From: DAOTWA01 sp963702935
GTDB taxonomy: Bacteria > Chloroflexota > Anaerolineae > Anaerolineales > Anaerolineaceae
NCBI GenBank assembly: GCA_963702935.1
Contig: OY969772.1
Coordinates: 806,001-870,000, forward strand
Length of the DNA stretch: 64,000 nucleotides
Direction of reading: 5' to 3'
Below the pieces are notes generated by a model, which saw only the letters and a list, made by a program, of their open reading frames with translations, made no database searches and was not told where the DNA came from. Of this stretch, positions 42,407 to 50,886 are shown in pieces. Within the stretch, counting starts at the first letter, position 1. Every line of letters starts with the position of its first letter. The position numbers were made by a program, and so were the translations under genes.

Positions 42407-42446
42407 ACAAAAGGGGCCATCCCCTTGGGGAGATGGTCCCTTTTGT
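42407..42446 (-). terminator. Terminator after the 42474-43547 gene
   Basis: On the minus strand, ACAAAAGGG-CCATC-CCC pairs with GGG-GATGG-CCCTTTTGT; the right arm ends in TTTTGT. 28 nt after the stop. Confidence 0.75.
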
Positions 42447-42473
42447 CTTTTCCCAGGTGAGGCGCTAAATGGA

Positions 42474-43547
42474 TTATTGCGCCTTGTACATGCCGATCTG
42501 GTTGTTGAAGAGGTCCAGGGCCGGGCTCAAGACGCCTTGCACGGTGCCCACGTAGCTGGTGGCGTTTTTCAGGGTGACCGAGGCGTCGTTGAGATCGTAA
42601 ACCTGGCCCAGCACATTGAAGCCGTGATGAGCCGTGAATACCACCGTGGCGCTATCATAGGCTTTTTGGGCCTCTTCGAGCTTGCCCTGGAAGGTGACCA
42701 GGGCGTCGGCCAGCGCGCTGGAATCCTTGCCGCGGTTATTCAAGTCGAGGATCACGTTGTTCGCCCGCGTGACGGCGAAGCCGGCCTGGGCCAGCAGGCC
42801 CGCCTGGCCTACGTAGCTGCCGTAATATCCCGCGAAGAAGCGCTGCATATCCAGCGCCGCCTGGATGTCCTTCTCGCTGGTGAAGGTCGGCAGGACGGTG
42901 CGCACGGCCAACGAGTTAAGCGTGAGCGGCCCGTCGTTGGGCGTATTGGTGAAGGGAGATACCACCGAAGCCGGCGCAGGCGTAAGCGTGGTAGATGCGC
43001 CGGTCACCGGGATGGGCGTGGGGTGCGCGTATTTCTGGATGGTCGCTTCCAGCTTGGCCAGGGCCGGGTTGAGCGCGCCGCTGGCCGTGCCGAGGAAGCT
43101 GGTCAACTGTTTCGAGGTGTTGTCGGCGTCGCCCATATCGGTGACCAGGCCCGCCAGGTTGAAGCCGTGGTGGTAGTACAGGATAGTGCCGGCGTCGTCG
43201 TAGGCCTTTTTCACGATGGGAAGCTGGCCCTGGAATTCGTTGAGCACACCTTGCAGCTCGCTGCTATCCACGCCCCCGATGTTGAGCGCGTCGATGCGGC
43301 TCTGGGCGGTCGAGATCTCCACCCCTCCGCGCGTCAGGCCGGCGCCGATCTGTGCGTAGAGCGCCTGATATCCTTTATAGAACCTCTCCAGATCCAAGGC
43401 GCGCTGCACGTCTTTGGGGTCCGAGAAGGTAGCCGCCGGCCCGTCGTCTTGCGCCAGGGCCACTCCTCTGGCGTAGAACAAAACGCCGACCCCCACCAGG
43501 CCGGCTGCCAAAATACCCAATACGATCTTCCGAATGAGCGTATTCAT
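42474..43547 (-). CDS. Secreted helical protein, two tandem modules (paralogue A)
   Basis: 357 residues. Signal peptide (1 to about 33; IVLGILAAGLVGVGVLFYA). Two modules share the pattern DVQRALDLERFYKGYQALYA ... H-H-GFN-LAGLVTDMGDAD (module 1) and DIQAALDMQRFFAGYYGSYV ... H-H-GFNVLGQVYDLNDA (module 2), with a Thr/Pro linker containing PIPVTGASTT. It is homologous across its full length to the 41192-42241 protein. It has no membrane anchor at the C-terminus (ends IGMYKAQ), so it is probably released or loosely bound outside the cell. Function unknown. ATG 43547 begins the signal peptide and has GGAGG upstream. Confidence 0.85.
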   Translation of the reverse strand: MNTLIRKIVLGILAAGLVGVGVLFYARGVALAQDDGPAATFSDPKDVQRALDLERFYKGYQALYAQIGAGLTRGGVEISTAQSRIDALNIGGVDSSELQGVLNEFQGQLPIVKKAYDDAGTILYYHHGFNLAGLVTDMGDADNTSKQLTSFLGTASGALNPALAKLEATIQKYAHPTPIPVTGASTTLTPAPASVVSPFTNTPNDGPLTLNSLAVRTVLPTFTSEKDIQAALDMQRFFAGYYGSYVGQAGLLAQAGFAVTRANNVILDLNNRGKDSSALADALVTFQGKLEEAQKAYDSATVVFTAHHGFNVLGQVYDLNDASVTLKNATSYVGTVQGVLSPALDLFNNQIGMYKAQ

Positions 43548-43751
43548 GCCTGCTTGCCTCCCGAAAGGGGGTTGCTCGATCCCTTTCCCAAACATGACTT
43601 ACCCGCCCCATTGGCTGTGATCTGGGCATGAACGCACTACAGGAGCAGATATTCAATTCGATGCGTTAATAATACACTCTTCCGCGGTTGTATGCTAGTA
43701 GGATTTCCGGCGCAAAAATCTTGAGCCCCCTCTTCCTATTCGTCTGAGGCT

Positions 43752-44108
43752 TTATCTGCGCTTTCTCCAGGACTGATTCTCGACTTTTACGGTCTGCGGA
43801 ACGGGCTGCCAGCGCTTGAAGAAGGCGGGCAGGTTGAAGATCGCTACGTACAGCGGCACCAGCCAGAGGCCGGCGCCGGCGAACAGATCGATAAAAATCG
43901 GTTTCGGCGTGTAGGGAACCAGGAACCCGGTCACCAGGTTCAATCCCAGCAAGATTGCCAGCCAGCCCAGCCCCAGCTTAATGGATGCCAGGCGCAGATT
44001 CGCGGTCTTTCCCGCCATTTTGCGCAGGTAGATGGACGCAAAAGCAGGAAAAACGAGCAAGTTCACGAGGAAATAGAAGATCGTCAATGCATTCATGGAT
44101 GCTGGCAT
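43752..44108 (-). CDS. Small integral membrane protein, unknown function
   Basis: 118 residues with three hydrophobic segments (about 8-26, 43-64, 73-93) and a basic C-terminus (KVENQSWRKRR). AAAGGAG lies about 8 nt before ATG 44108. No family recognised. It lies alone between the secreted paralogues and the DUF2085 gene on the same strand. Confidence 0.65.
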   Translation of the reverse strand: MPASMNALTIFYFLVNLLVFPAFASIYLRKMAGKTANLRLASIKLGLGWLAILLGLNLVTGFLVPYTPKPIFIDLFAGAGLWLVPLYVAIFNLPAFFKRWQPVPQTVKVENQSWRKRR

Positions 44109-44252
44109 AATAGATTTCTCCTTTCGGATCAGGAAAGACCCTCACCTCGATTATATTAAATATGATAATAATAGTCAAGAATATCTGATAAAATCCTTAT
44201 GCAAATCCGGAAACTCACAGATTGTTTTAATGATTCCCCCCTCTGGAAATGC

Positions 44253-44330
44253 AGCCTTGCGATAAGTCGCATTCAAGACAGGCGCGTCTGTGCCCGGAGA
44301 AATGACCGAAAGCCCAGCCTTCGCAAGGCT
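44253..44330. repeat. ~80-bp repeat with CCTTGCGA/CCTTCGCAAGG ends, copy D
   Basis: Left end CCTTGCGATAA (diverged), right end CCTTCGCAAGG (44318-44328). The right end touches the stop codon of the DUF2085 gene. Other copies at 48918, 51819 and 58032. Confidence 0.75.
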
Positions 44331-45100
44331 TAACTGCGCACGCCGGCCTTTTGCAGGCGGTACTTGACCGTCTCGGCGAAATCGTTAAAGGTCGCGTCCA
44401 GGTAAGGAAAGCCAAACCACACCACACCCATCCCGAAGAACACCCCCGTCAACAGGCGCATCCACGAGTTGAACGAGCCCAGCGCATCCCCCGCGTAGAA
44501 GCTGGCCGGAAAGGCGTTGTGCGTCAGGGCCGCCAGCCAGGCATTGTCGCTGCGAAAACCGTGCCCGATGCCGCCGCCCAGGATCTCCCCCAGCATGTGC
44601 GAGCCGCCGTCCAGGGCCATGGGCAGCAGGAAGAGCGCGAACCCCCACCAGGGCAGCTCGGGGACGCGCCGGCGCAGCGGCCACCACAGCAGGCCGAAGA
44701 ACAGCGTGCTGCCATACATGTACACCATGCGGTCAGACCAGGCCACCTTCCAGCCCATGCTGGCGTTGCCGATGAACTGCCGCAAGACCAGCGGGTCGAA
44801 GGTGTTCTTCCAGGCCGCCTGGACCTGCCCCAGGGGGTACATGAATTGCGGCCCGAACAGGAAGAAGGAGCGTTCCGGAAGCTGGTGGCACTGCGTGGAA
44901 TAGATGGCGTAGATCACGCGCCCGGCCCCGGGCAGGCCGATTTGCATCAGCACCGGCGCCAGGAAGGGTAGGCCGATGTACAGGCCGAAGAAAAAGACGA
45001 ACAGCAAGATCCAGTTGCGGCTGATGGCAAACAGCCAGCGGTCTACCCGGAGCGCCAGGCCGTTACCCTGGGAATTAGAATGCACGTTGGAGTGGAGCAT
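44330..45100 (-). CDS. DUF2085 family membrane protein
   Basis: 256 residues with five or six membrane helices. The family marker is the Cys-His pair YSTQCHQLPERSFFLFG after the first helix, followed by a helix-rich region ending in GGSHMLGEILGG and the C-terminal helix LLTGVFFGMGVVWFGFPYL. Function unknown; the Cys-His pair could bind metal or heme. ATG 45100 is preferred (GAGG 6 nt upstream). A palindromic repeat abuts the stop. Confidence 0.85.
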   Translation of the reverse strand: MLHSNVHSNSQGNGLALRVDRWLFAISRNWILLFVFFFGLYIGLPFLAPVLMQIGLPGAGRVIYAIYSTQCHQLPERSFFLFGPQFMYPLGQVQAAWKNTFDPLVLRQFIGNASMGWKVAWSDRMVYMYGSTLFFGLLWWPLRRRVPELPWWGFALFLLPMALDGGSHMLGEILGGGIGHGFRSDNAWLAALTHNAFPASFYAGDALGSFNSWMRLLTGVFFGMGVVWFGFPYLDATFNDFAETVKYRLQKAGVRS

Positions 45101-45587
45101 GAAACCTCTAAAGCTGACCAGCAATAATCAGACCGATATTGTCTATTATACTCCCGGCCCGGAATTGGTGGCTCCCTTTGCGCCGATTCCGTGTATAAGA
45201 TCTTTAAGGGTGGTATTTTAACGTTAATCTTTATCGTGCACCGCAAAGACCTTGCCGATAGGATTACTTCATGGCACAACCACAATACGTCATACGGGGG
45301 TCTTTTAGATTGTGTTCCACCAGTCTGGAGAGCGTTTTCCACCAACGCTCTGAACGCATTTAACGACTCGTCGCTGCCAGGGGGGAGCGCCCATCCTCCT
45401 TCATCGCGCCCAGGGTAATAACCGATCGAGCGGCCGGGGTGAGTGTGCGTGGAGTTTGTCTGCGCACCTGCCCGAGGCTATCGGGAAGTCGTAAGGGCGG
45501 CTCTTCAAGCTGCCGGTATGCGACGGCCTGGTGGTTGGGCGGTAGCCAAGCCGCCGTCCTTCCATGCTTCAGAGAAAGGAAACCGGA
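45101..45587 (+). other. Intergenic with structured leader before the adhesin gene
   Basis: 487 bp without a gene. The last 115 nt (45473-45587) fold into GGCGGCTCTTCAAGCTGCC (45497-45514) and GGCGGTAGCCAAGCCGCC (45538-45555), separated by TATGCGACGGCCTGG. This resembles the 3' half of a GEMM-I (c-di-GMP) riboswitch. The canonical GCAAAC and GNRA loop are not seen, so the assignment is weak. Confidence 0.3.
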
Positions 45588-48500
45588 ATGTTGCGCAAAA
45601 TCCTCACCCTCCTGATGCTCCTCGCTTTCATCTCTCCTTTCCAGGTCACGCCGGCCAGCGCCGCCGCGACTTCCACGGTGACCGGCACCATCACGAACGT
45701 GGGCGGGCAGCCCATGGCCGGGGTGACCGTCTCCGTGGACGGCGGCGCGATCACCACCACGACGGCGGCCAACGGCGGCTACTCCGTGGGGGGCCTGGCA
45801 GATGGGGAGCACATCTTCACTCCCAGCCTGGCCGGCACCTACTTCTCCCTGGCCAACCAGAGCGTCCCGGTGCCCTACATCACCACCGGGGTCAACTTCC
45901 AGGGCAGCGCCACGCCTTACCCCTCCATCTCCGGCACCGTCCTGGATGAGTATGGAGACCCGCTGCCGGGGGTGGAAATCCTCATCGTCTCCACGAGCTA
46001 TGGGGCGGCCGGCGTTTTCACCGACGAAAACGGGCAGTACAGCCTGCCCGGCTTCCGCCCGGGGAGCTACACCCTCATGCCTTACCTGGATCATTACAAC
46101 TTCGCTCCGGCCAACGGGGCGGCCACGGTAGTCGACGCTGACGTGAGCGGGGTGGATTTCACCGCCACCGCCATCCGCTATTCCGTCTCGGGCACCCTCC
46201 AGGTGGGCGACGCCGGCCTGCCCGACGCGACCGTCAGCGCCGTTTCGACGGACCCGAACGGACCCGACCCGGTCAGCACCACCACTGGCAGCGACGGGTA
46301 TTACGTCCTCAGCCTGACCTACAGCACTTACACGATCTCGCCCAGCAAGAACGGCTACGTCTTCGACCCTGAAAGCCAGTCCGTCACGCCGGACGCCGAC
46401 GTAAGCGGCGTGGATTTCGCCGCCACGCAGGTGCTGTATACCCTCTCCGGGAGGGTGTGCGACGGGCTGTCCAACCCGGTGGCGGGGGTGACGATCGCCC
46501 TCACAGGAGGGGCCTCGACCAGCAGCGCGGCGGACGGCACTTATAGCATCTCCGGGCTGACCGCCGGCGATTACACGGTGACGCCCAGCCTGAAGAGCTA
46601 TACCTTCGCGCCGGCCAGCCGGGACGTGACGCTGGGGCCGGACACCGCCAACGTGGATTTCACCGCCACCTATAACATATATACGCTGTACGGCAGCGTC
46701 AAGGACGGCAGCGACCAGGCCATCGCGGGGGTGACGATCAGCGCCAGAGCAGAAAACGGCACCACGGTCACGGCCAGCACGGATGGGAGCGGCGCCTATT
46801 CCATCCCCAACCTGGAAACCGGCAGCTACACAGTCACGCCCAGCAAGAACAGCTACACCTTCGCGCCGGCCAGCACGGGGCTGACGCTCAGCGCAGACAC
46901 CCAGGTGGACTTCACCGGCACCTACCACACTTACTCGATCTCCGGGAAAGTGCAGCTCGGCAGCCTGGGCATGCCCGGCGTGGCGCTGACCCTCAGCCCG
47001 GGCGGGGCGACGACTACCAGCGCCAGCGACGGCACCTACCTGATCTCCAATCTGGAGGCCGGCGATTACACCGTGACCCCCAGCTACACTAACTTCGACT
47101 TCACCCCGCCCAGCCGGCAGGTGACCCTGGGGCCGGGCAACGCCACCAGCGTGGATTTCAGCGCTTCTGAGCACCTCTATCAGGTGAGCGGGCGGGTGGT
47201 GCGCAGCGAGAATACCAGCATCGGCATCCAGGGGGTGACCCTCAGCGTCAGCCCGGGGGGCCAGACCGCCACGAGCGACGCCGACGGCAATTACACGCTG
47301 GGGCTGATCGCGGGCAGCTACACCCTCACCCCCGGCCTGGCCGAATACAGCTTCATTCCCGACAGCCAGACGGTCAACGTGACCGGCGATAAGAGCGGAG
47401 TCAACTTCACCGGCGTGCAAAGCACCTACAGCATCTCCGGCCTGATCACCTCCAATGGCAACCCGCTGGCCGGGGTGACGGTGACGGCCTCGCCGGGAGG
47501 CGCCCACGCCAACAGCGGATCAGACGGGCGTTACACCCTCAGCGGGCTGTACAAGGGCGACTACACGCTCACGCCCAGCAAGGCCGAATACACTTTCTCG
47601 CCCAACAACCAGTCCGTCAGCGTGGGGCCGAGCGTCACCACGGCCAACTTCAGCGCCACGCTGAACAGCTACACCCTGGGCGGCACGATCCAGGTGGGCG
47701 ACACGCCACTGGAAGGCGTGTCCGTCGAGATCGAGCCCGGCAGCCACCTGGTGACGACCGGCGCGGACGGGGCGTACTCGGTCAGCGGGCTGCTGGCCAA
47801 TACTTACACCGTCACCCCGGCGCTGGCGGAATACACTTTCGACCCCGCCAACTGCAACGTGACGCTGGGCCCCTCCAGGACGGACGTGGATTTCAGCGCC
47901 ACGCTAAACACCTATAGCGTGTCCGGCACCATCACGGTGGGCGACGCGCCGCTGGAGGGCGTGAGCGTCTCGGCGGGCGGCGGGAAGAGCGCCGTCACGG
48001 GCGCGGACGGGAAGTACACGCTCGGCGGGCTGGTCAAGGGCGACTACACCGTCACCCCGACGCTGGCGGAGTACACTTTCGACCCGGTCAGCATGGACGT
48101 CAGCGTGGGGCCGAGCCAGACGGGGGTGGATTTCAGCGCCACGCAGATCACCTACAGCGTGTCCGGGATCATCACGGTGGGCAACGCGCCGCTGGAGGGG
48201 GTGACGGTCTCGACGGGCGGCGGGAAGAGCGCCGCCACGGGCGCGGACGGGCAGTATACCCTCAGTGGCCTGGTCAAGGGCGACTACACGCTCACCCCGG
48301 CGCTGGCGGAGTACAGCTTCGACCCGCTTAGCCAGGATATCAGCGTGGGGCCGGATCAGACGGGGGTGGACTTCAGCGCCACGCTGGGTACTTACAGCAT
48401 CTCCGGCACCATCACAGTGGGCGACGCGCCGCTGGAGGGGGTGACGGTCACGGCGGGCGGCGGGAAGAGCGCCGTCACGGACGCGGACGGGAAGTACACC

Positions 48501-48905
48501 CTCAGTGGCCTGGTCAAGGGCGACTACACCGTCACCCCGGCGCTGGCGGAGTACAGCTTCGATCCGCTCAGCCAGGATGTCAGCGTGGGGCCGGATCAGA
48601 CGGGGGTGGACTTCACTGCCACGCAAAACACCTACAGCGTGTCCGGCAAGGTCACGGCGGCGGACGGGGTGACGCCCATCGCGGGTGTGCTGATCAGCAC
48701 CTACGCGGGAGGCCCGACGGCGCTCACGGCGGTGGACGGCACTTACACGCTGAGCGGCCTGCTGAAGGGCAGCTACACGCTCACGCCCAGCAAGGCGGGC
48801 GTGGTGTTCAACCCAGCCTACTGCATGAGGGCGGTCGGCCCGGACGCCACGGACGCGGATTTCAGCGGGGCGTGGAGGGTGTACCTGCCGATGACGGTGC
48901 GGTAG
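45588..48905 (+). CDS. Secreted adhesin-like protein with 13 carboxypeptidase-regulatory-like repeats
   Basis: 1105 residues. Signal peptide (about 1-27; LLMLLAFISPFQVTPASA), then 13 beta-sandwich repeats of about 75-80 residues. Each opens with YSVSG/YTLSG-x-I-x-V and closes with SVGPDQTGVDFSAT; the middle holds A-D-G-x-Y-T-L-S-G-L-x-x-G-x-Y-T-x-T-P (the carboxypeptidase-regulatory/SdrB-like pattern). The last three full repeats are nearly identical. It ends in WRVYLPMTVR, a tail typical of Chloroflexota surface proteins. A cell-surface adhesin or matrix role is likely. ATG 45588 follows AGAAAGGA and starts the signal peptide; ATG 45564 is the alternative. Confidence 0.88.
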   Translation: MLRKILTLLMLLAFISPFQVTPASAAATSTVTGTITNVGGQPMAGVTVSVDGGAITTTTAANGGYSVGGLADGEHIFTPSLAGTYFSLANQSVPVPYITTGVNFQGSATPYPSISGTVLDEYGDPLPGVEILIVSTSYGAAGVFTDENGQYSLPGFRPGSYTLMPYLDHYNFAPANGAATVVDADVSGVDFTATAIRYSVSGTLQVGDAGLPDATVSAVSTDPNGPDPVSTTTGSDGYYVLSLTYSTYTISPSKNGYVFDPESQSVTPDADVSGVDFAATQVLYTLSGRVCDGLSNPVAGVTIALTGGASTSSAADGTYSISGLTAGDYTVTPSLKSYTFAPASRDVTLGPDTANVDFTATYNIYTLYGSVKDGSDQAIAGVTISARAENGTTVTASTDGSGAYSIPNLETGSYTVTPSKNSYTFAPASTGLTLSADTQVDFTGTYHTYSISGKVQLGSLGMPGVALTLSPGGATTTSASDGTYLISNLEAGDYTVTPSYTNFDFTPPSRQVTLGPGNATSVDFSASEHLYQVSGRVVRSENTSIGIQGVTLSVSPGGQTATSDADGNYTLGLIAGSYTLTPGLAEYSFIPDSQTVNVTGDKSGVNFTGVQSTYSISGLITSNGNPLAGVTVTASPGGAHANSGSDGRYTLSGLYKGDYTLTPSKAEYTFSPNNQSVSVGPSVTTANFSATLNSYTLGGTIQVGDTPLEGVSVEIEPGSHLVTTGADGAYSVSGLLANTYTVTPALAEYTFDPANCNVTLGPSRTDVDFSATLNTYSVSGTITVGDAPLEGVSVSAGGGKSAVTGADGKYTLGGLVKGDYTVTPTLAEYTFDPVSMDVSVGPSQTGVDFSATQITYSVSGIITVGNAPLEGVTVSTGGGKSAATGADGQYTLSGLVKGDYTLTPALAEYSFDPLSQDISVGPDQTGVDFSATLGTYSISGTITVGDAPLEGVTVTAGGGKSAVTDADGKYTLSGLVKGDYTVTPALAEYSFDPLSQDVSVGPDQTGVDFTATQNTYSVSGKVTAADGVTPIAGVLISTYAGGPTALTAVDGTYTLSGLLKGSYTLTPSKAGVVFNPAYCMRAVGPDATDADFSGAWRVYLPMTVR
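47881..48640. repeat. Three near-identical 240-bp tandem repeats inside the adhesin gene
   Basis: Units at 47881-48120, 48121-48360 and 48361-48600 repeat with an exact 240-nt (80-codon) period and differ at few positions. This indicates recent expansion and a likely site for copy-number change. Confidence 0.9.
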
Positions 48906-48917
48906 GGATCGCGGTTA

Positions 48918-48994
48918 AGCCTTGCGAAGGCGGGTCGGAAGGATCGCGATCTTTGGACGGAACGGGCGCCTTTGAACCCAGCCTTCGCAAGGCT
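48918..48994. repeat. ~80-bp repeat, copy A
   Basis: CCTTGCGAAGG (48920-48930) and its reverse complement CCTTCGCAAGG (48982-48992) bound a core with TCTTTGGACGGAACGGGCGCC. It lies 13 nt after the adhesin stop. Confidence 0.85.
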
Positions 48995-49138
48995 GGCGGG
49001 CAGGGATTCGTTCCCGGGAAACGCATCAATTCGGAACAATTCCCCGGGACCCGCCAGATATGGGAGCAGCTATAGGATTGTCAAGGTGCGAACGTAGCCC
49101 TGGGGGAATTGGATCCCGGGTACGAAAAAAACGAATGC

Positions 49139-49558
49139 TCAGGAACCGGCTTCCGGGGCAGGGTCGGGGGGCGAGGAGGCACCTTCGGCGGCGGCAGCGG
49201 AGCGCTGCGCGTACAGGTCGTCCAGGGCCTGGGAAAGGACGTTGCGCAGCATGGCCTTCTCCTGAGCGGTGCCCGACAGGCGCTGCTGGACGCGCAGGAG
49301 GTGGTTGAGGCTGCTCATGGCGAGGCTGAGGACGCGCAAGAGGCCGAGCTCGTCGTGGATCTCGTCCATCTGGGCGCTGAGATCCTTGACCTGGCGGATG
49401 TAGGCGCGGAGCAGGTCGATCTGCGCGGGGAGGTCGGAGAGGTTCGCGTTCGAGACGCCCGCGGACGAAGAGGGGCGAAAGCGGGGGGAGTAGTAGCCGT
49501 GCTTGAGGGCGTTGGTGTTGCCGGGAGGCGCGCCACGCTTCTTGGGAGTGTCGGACAT
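49139..49558 (-). CDS. Small protein with GAPPGNTNALKHG motif
   Basis: 139 residues. The N-terminal RGAPPGNTNALKHGYYSPRF motif recurs at the start of short bacterial and phage-like proteins (some near terminase or helix-turn-helix genes). The rest is helical (PAQIDLLRAYIRQVKDLSAQ ... ELGLLRVLSLAMSSLNHLLRVQQ) and ends in an Ala/Pro tail. Function unknown. ATG 49558 has GGAGGG 6 nt upstream and a promoter at 49605-49633; the longer frame to 49801 is not supported. Confidence 0.75.
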   Translation of the reverse strand: MSDTPKKRGAPPGNTNALKHGYYSPRFRPSSSAGVSNANLSDLPAQIDLLRAYIRQVKDLSAQMDEIHDELGLLRVLSLAMSSLNHLLRVQQRLSGTAQEKAMLRNVLSQALDDLYAQRSAAAAEGASSPPDPAPEAGS

Positions 49559-49604
49559 GGAATCCCTCCAGAGGGAATGGGGTGAGGCCGGGAAAGACGA
49601 GCAT

Positions 49605-49633
49605 ATATTAGCACAAGTGTTCTGGTTTTGCAA
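49605..49633 (-). promoter_or_regulatory. Promoter for the 49139-49558 gene
   Basis: Minus strand TTGCAA (49628-49633), 17-nt spacer, TAATAT (49605-49610). Confidence 0.55.
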
Positions 49634-49870
49634 GAGGGGAGAGGCCCGATGAGGCAAGCGATTTTTGCGGGGCAAAAGGATTGGATGGGAGATGAGGTGT
49701 GGGAAATCTTTAGGGCCTTTGCGCCGGGGCCGGCGGGAAGGGGGGAACCGCCGATGGACGCAGATTTTTGAGAAGACGTTGAGGTCTGGGGCAGCGGCCA
49801 CGATTTCCCGGCCGGTTTCCGGCCCCCTGTCTTGAAACCCAAACTACAGCCAGACTGAGGAGGGATAATT

Positions 49871-50041
49871 ATGCCAAGGTATCATCACTATAAACACAAA
49901 TCGGGTGGATATTTTCGAGGTCGAAGCCGGACCGGTAGATACTACACGAGGAAAGGATGTCCATTAACATTGCTTCTCCTCGTGTTCGGCTTATCAACGA
50001 TTATTTTCTCGGTTTCGCGCTTAATATCCCTACTAACTTAA
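49871..50041 (+). CDS. 56-residue basic membrane peptide
   Basis: Short ORF with an excellent ribosome site (AGGAGG, 8 nt before ATG). The first half is rich in Arg/Lys/Tyr/His (MPRYHHYKHKSGGYFRGRSR) and the second half is one membrane helix (PLTLLLLVFGLSTIIFSV). Such basic-plus-helix peptides can be membrane-associated regulators or toxin-like; no family is recognised. Region GC is lower than the flanks, like the nuclease operon beside it. Confidence 0.55.
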   Translation: MPRYHHYKHKSGGYFRGRSRTGRYYTRKGCPLTLLLLVFGLSTIIFSVSRLISLLT

Positions 50042-50047
50042 TCCAAG

Positions 50048-50117
50048 TTGTAGGGTGCGGTCGTTCTCCAGACCGCACCACTCTCGTGGATTGAAGTAAA
50101 GTGGTGCGGTCGAGTTT
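50048..50117. repeat. TGTAGGG-type hairpin repeat
   Basis: TGTAGGG followed by GGTGCGGTC / GACCGCACC (50054-50062 with 50071-50079) and a second imperfect half GGTGCGGTCGAG...GACTGCACC. A divergent member of the 1947/15055 family, placed at the 3' end of the nuclease gene. Confidence 0.6.
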
Positions 50118-50127
50118 TGACTGCACC

Positions 50128-50871
50128 TTACTGCTCCTTCATGATCAAGCGCAATCGGTCTCTGGTAGATTCCTTATCCTTTTCTGGTTGCAAGCTTTTC
50201 TCGGTTTCCGTAACTGGCGCAATTATTGGTGCGTTTTGTTCTTCGTTCAAACTCGCATTATCGGAATTGCCAGCTAACTGCGGCCTTATTTCCACCCATT
50301 GAACCTTGCCTGCTCGAACAGCGTCTCTTATTTGTCTCTCCCGCGTACTAAGCGCAGATGAGCCGGTCTTGACTTCTGCAAACACTACGCAATTTATTGA
50401 CCCGTTATCCAGTCCATCGAAGATAACGAAGTCTATAGGACTGCCGATAAAGCGAGCATCTTTGGGGTTATAGGTGAACTCGGGCAAATAGGGCACAAAA
50501 TGCTCCGTAACTTTACCGACGGTGACTGCTTGACTTTTCTGGATAGCGTCTTGCCTGATCCCTTGTGTATATTCGACTTTCCAGTGCTCAAACTCAACCT
50601 GCGCTTCGCTGCGGGCAGTCTCCAATTGCTGCTTGCGGGCTAACTCAAGCTCTTGCTCTCTCCATTGCTGAAGTTGTGCCAGCGACTCTTTTTGAGCTGT
50701 TTCCCGGAGCGGTCCCAATTCCTTTTCGCGCCATAACTCCTGCGCCATGTGTATCTGTCGTGAAATTTGCCCTTTTTGGGAGAAATATTGGTAAGCCAAG
50801 ATGACGCTGACGCCAATAGCCAAAAAGGCGATGATCACTAATATCAGGATGGTTATAGATTCGGAAGACAT
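50128..50871 (-). CDS. Membrane-anchored Holliday-junction-resolvase-like nuclease
   Basis: 247 residues. An N-terminal membrane helix (about 6-28; ITILILVIIAFLAIGVSVI) is followed by a coiled coil (about 32-100) and then a PD-(D/E)XK-like domain. That domain contains HFVPYLPEFTYNPKDARFIG, SPIDFVIFDGL with the acidic residue and VVFAEVKTGSSALSTRERQI with the E-V-K core, then VRAGKVQWVEIR. This is the Endonuc_Holl-related family. The C-terminal 50 residues are polar. Binding DNA from a membrane anchor is unusual. It is the second gene of an operon, 15 bp after the coiled-coil gene at 50887-51531. Confidence 0.82.
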   Translation of the reverse strand: MSSESITILILVIIAFLAIGVSVILAYQYFSQKGQISRQIHMAQELWREKELGPLRETAQKESLAQLQQWREQELELARKQQLETARSEAQVEFEHWKVEYTQGIRQDAIQKSQAVTVGKVTEHFVPYLPEFTYNPKDARFIGSPIDFVIFDGLDNGSINCVVFAEVKTGSSALSTRERQIRDAVRAGKVQWVEIRPQLAGNSDNASLNEEQNAPIIAPVTETEKSLQPEKDKESTRDRLRLIMKEQ

Positions 50872-50886
50872 TATCCCAACTCCATT

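Noticed and set aside
42474..43547. PIPVTG motifs in both secreted paralogues as sortase signals
   Set aside because: They lie in the linker between modules, not near the C-terminus, and no membrane helix or basic tail follows.
45360..47507. 715-codon minus-strand open frame opposite the adhesin gene
   Set aside because: Its repeats simply mirror the plus-strand repeats, and it lacks a start with a ribosome site. A by-product of repetitive GC-rich codons.
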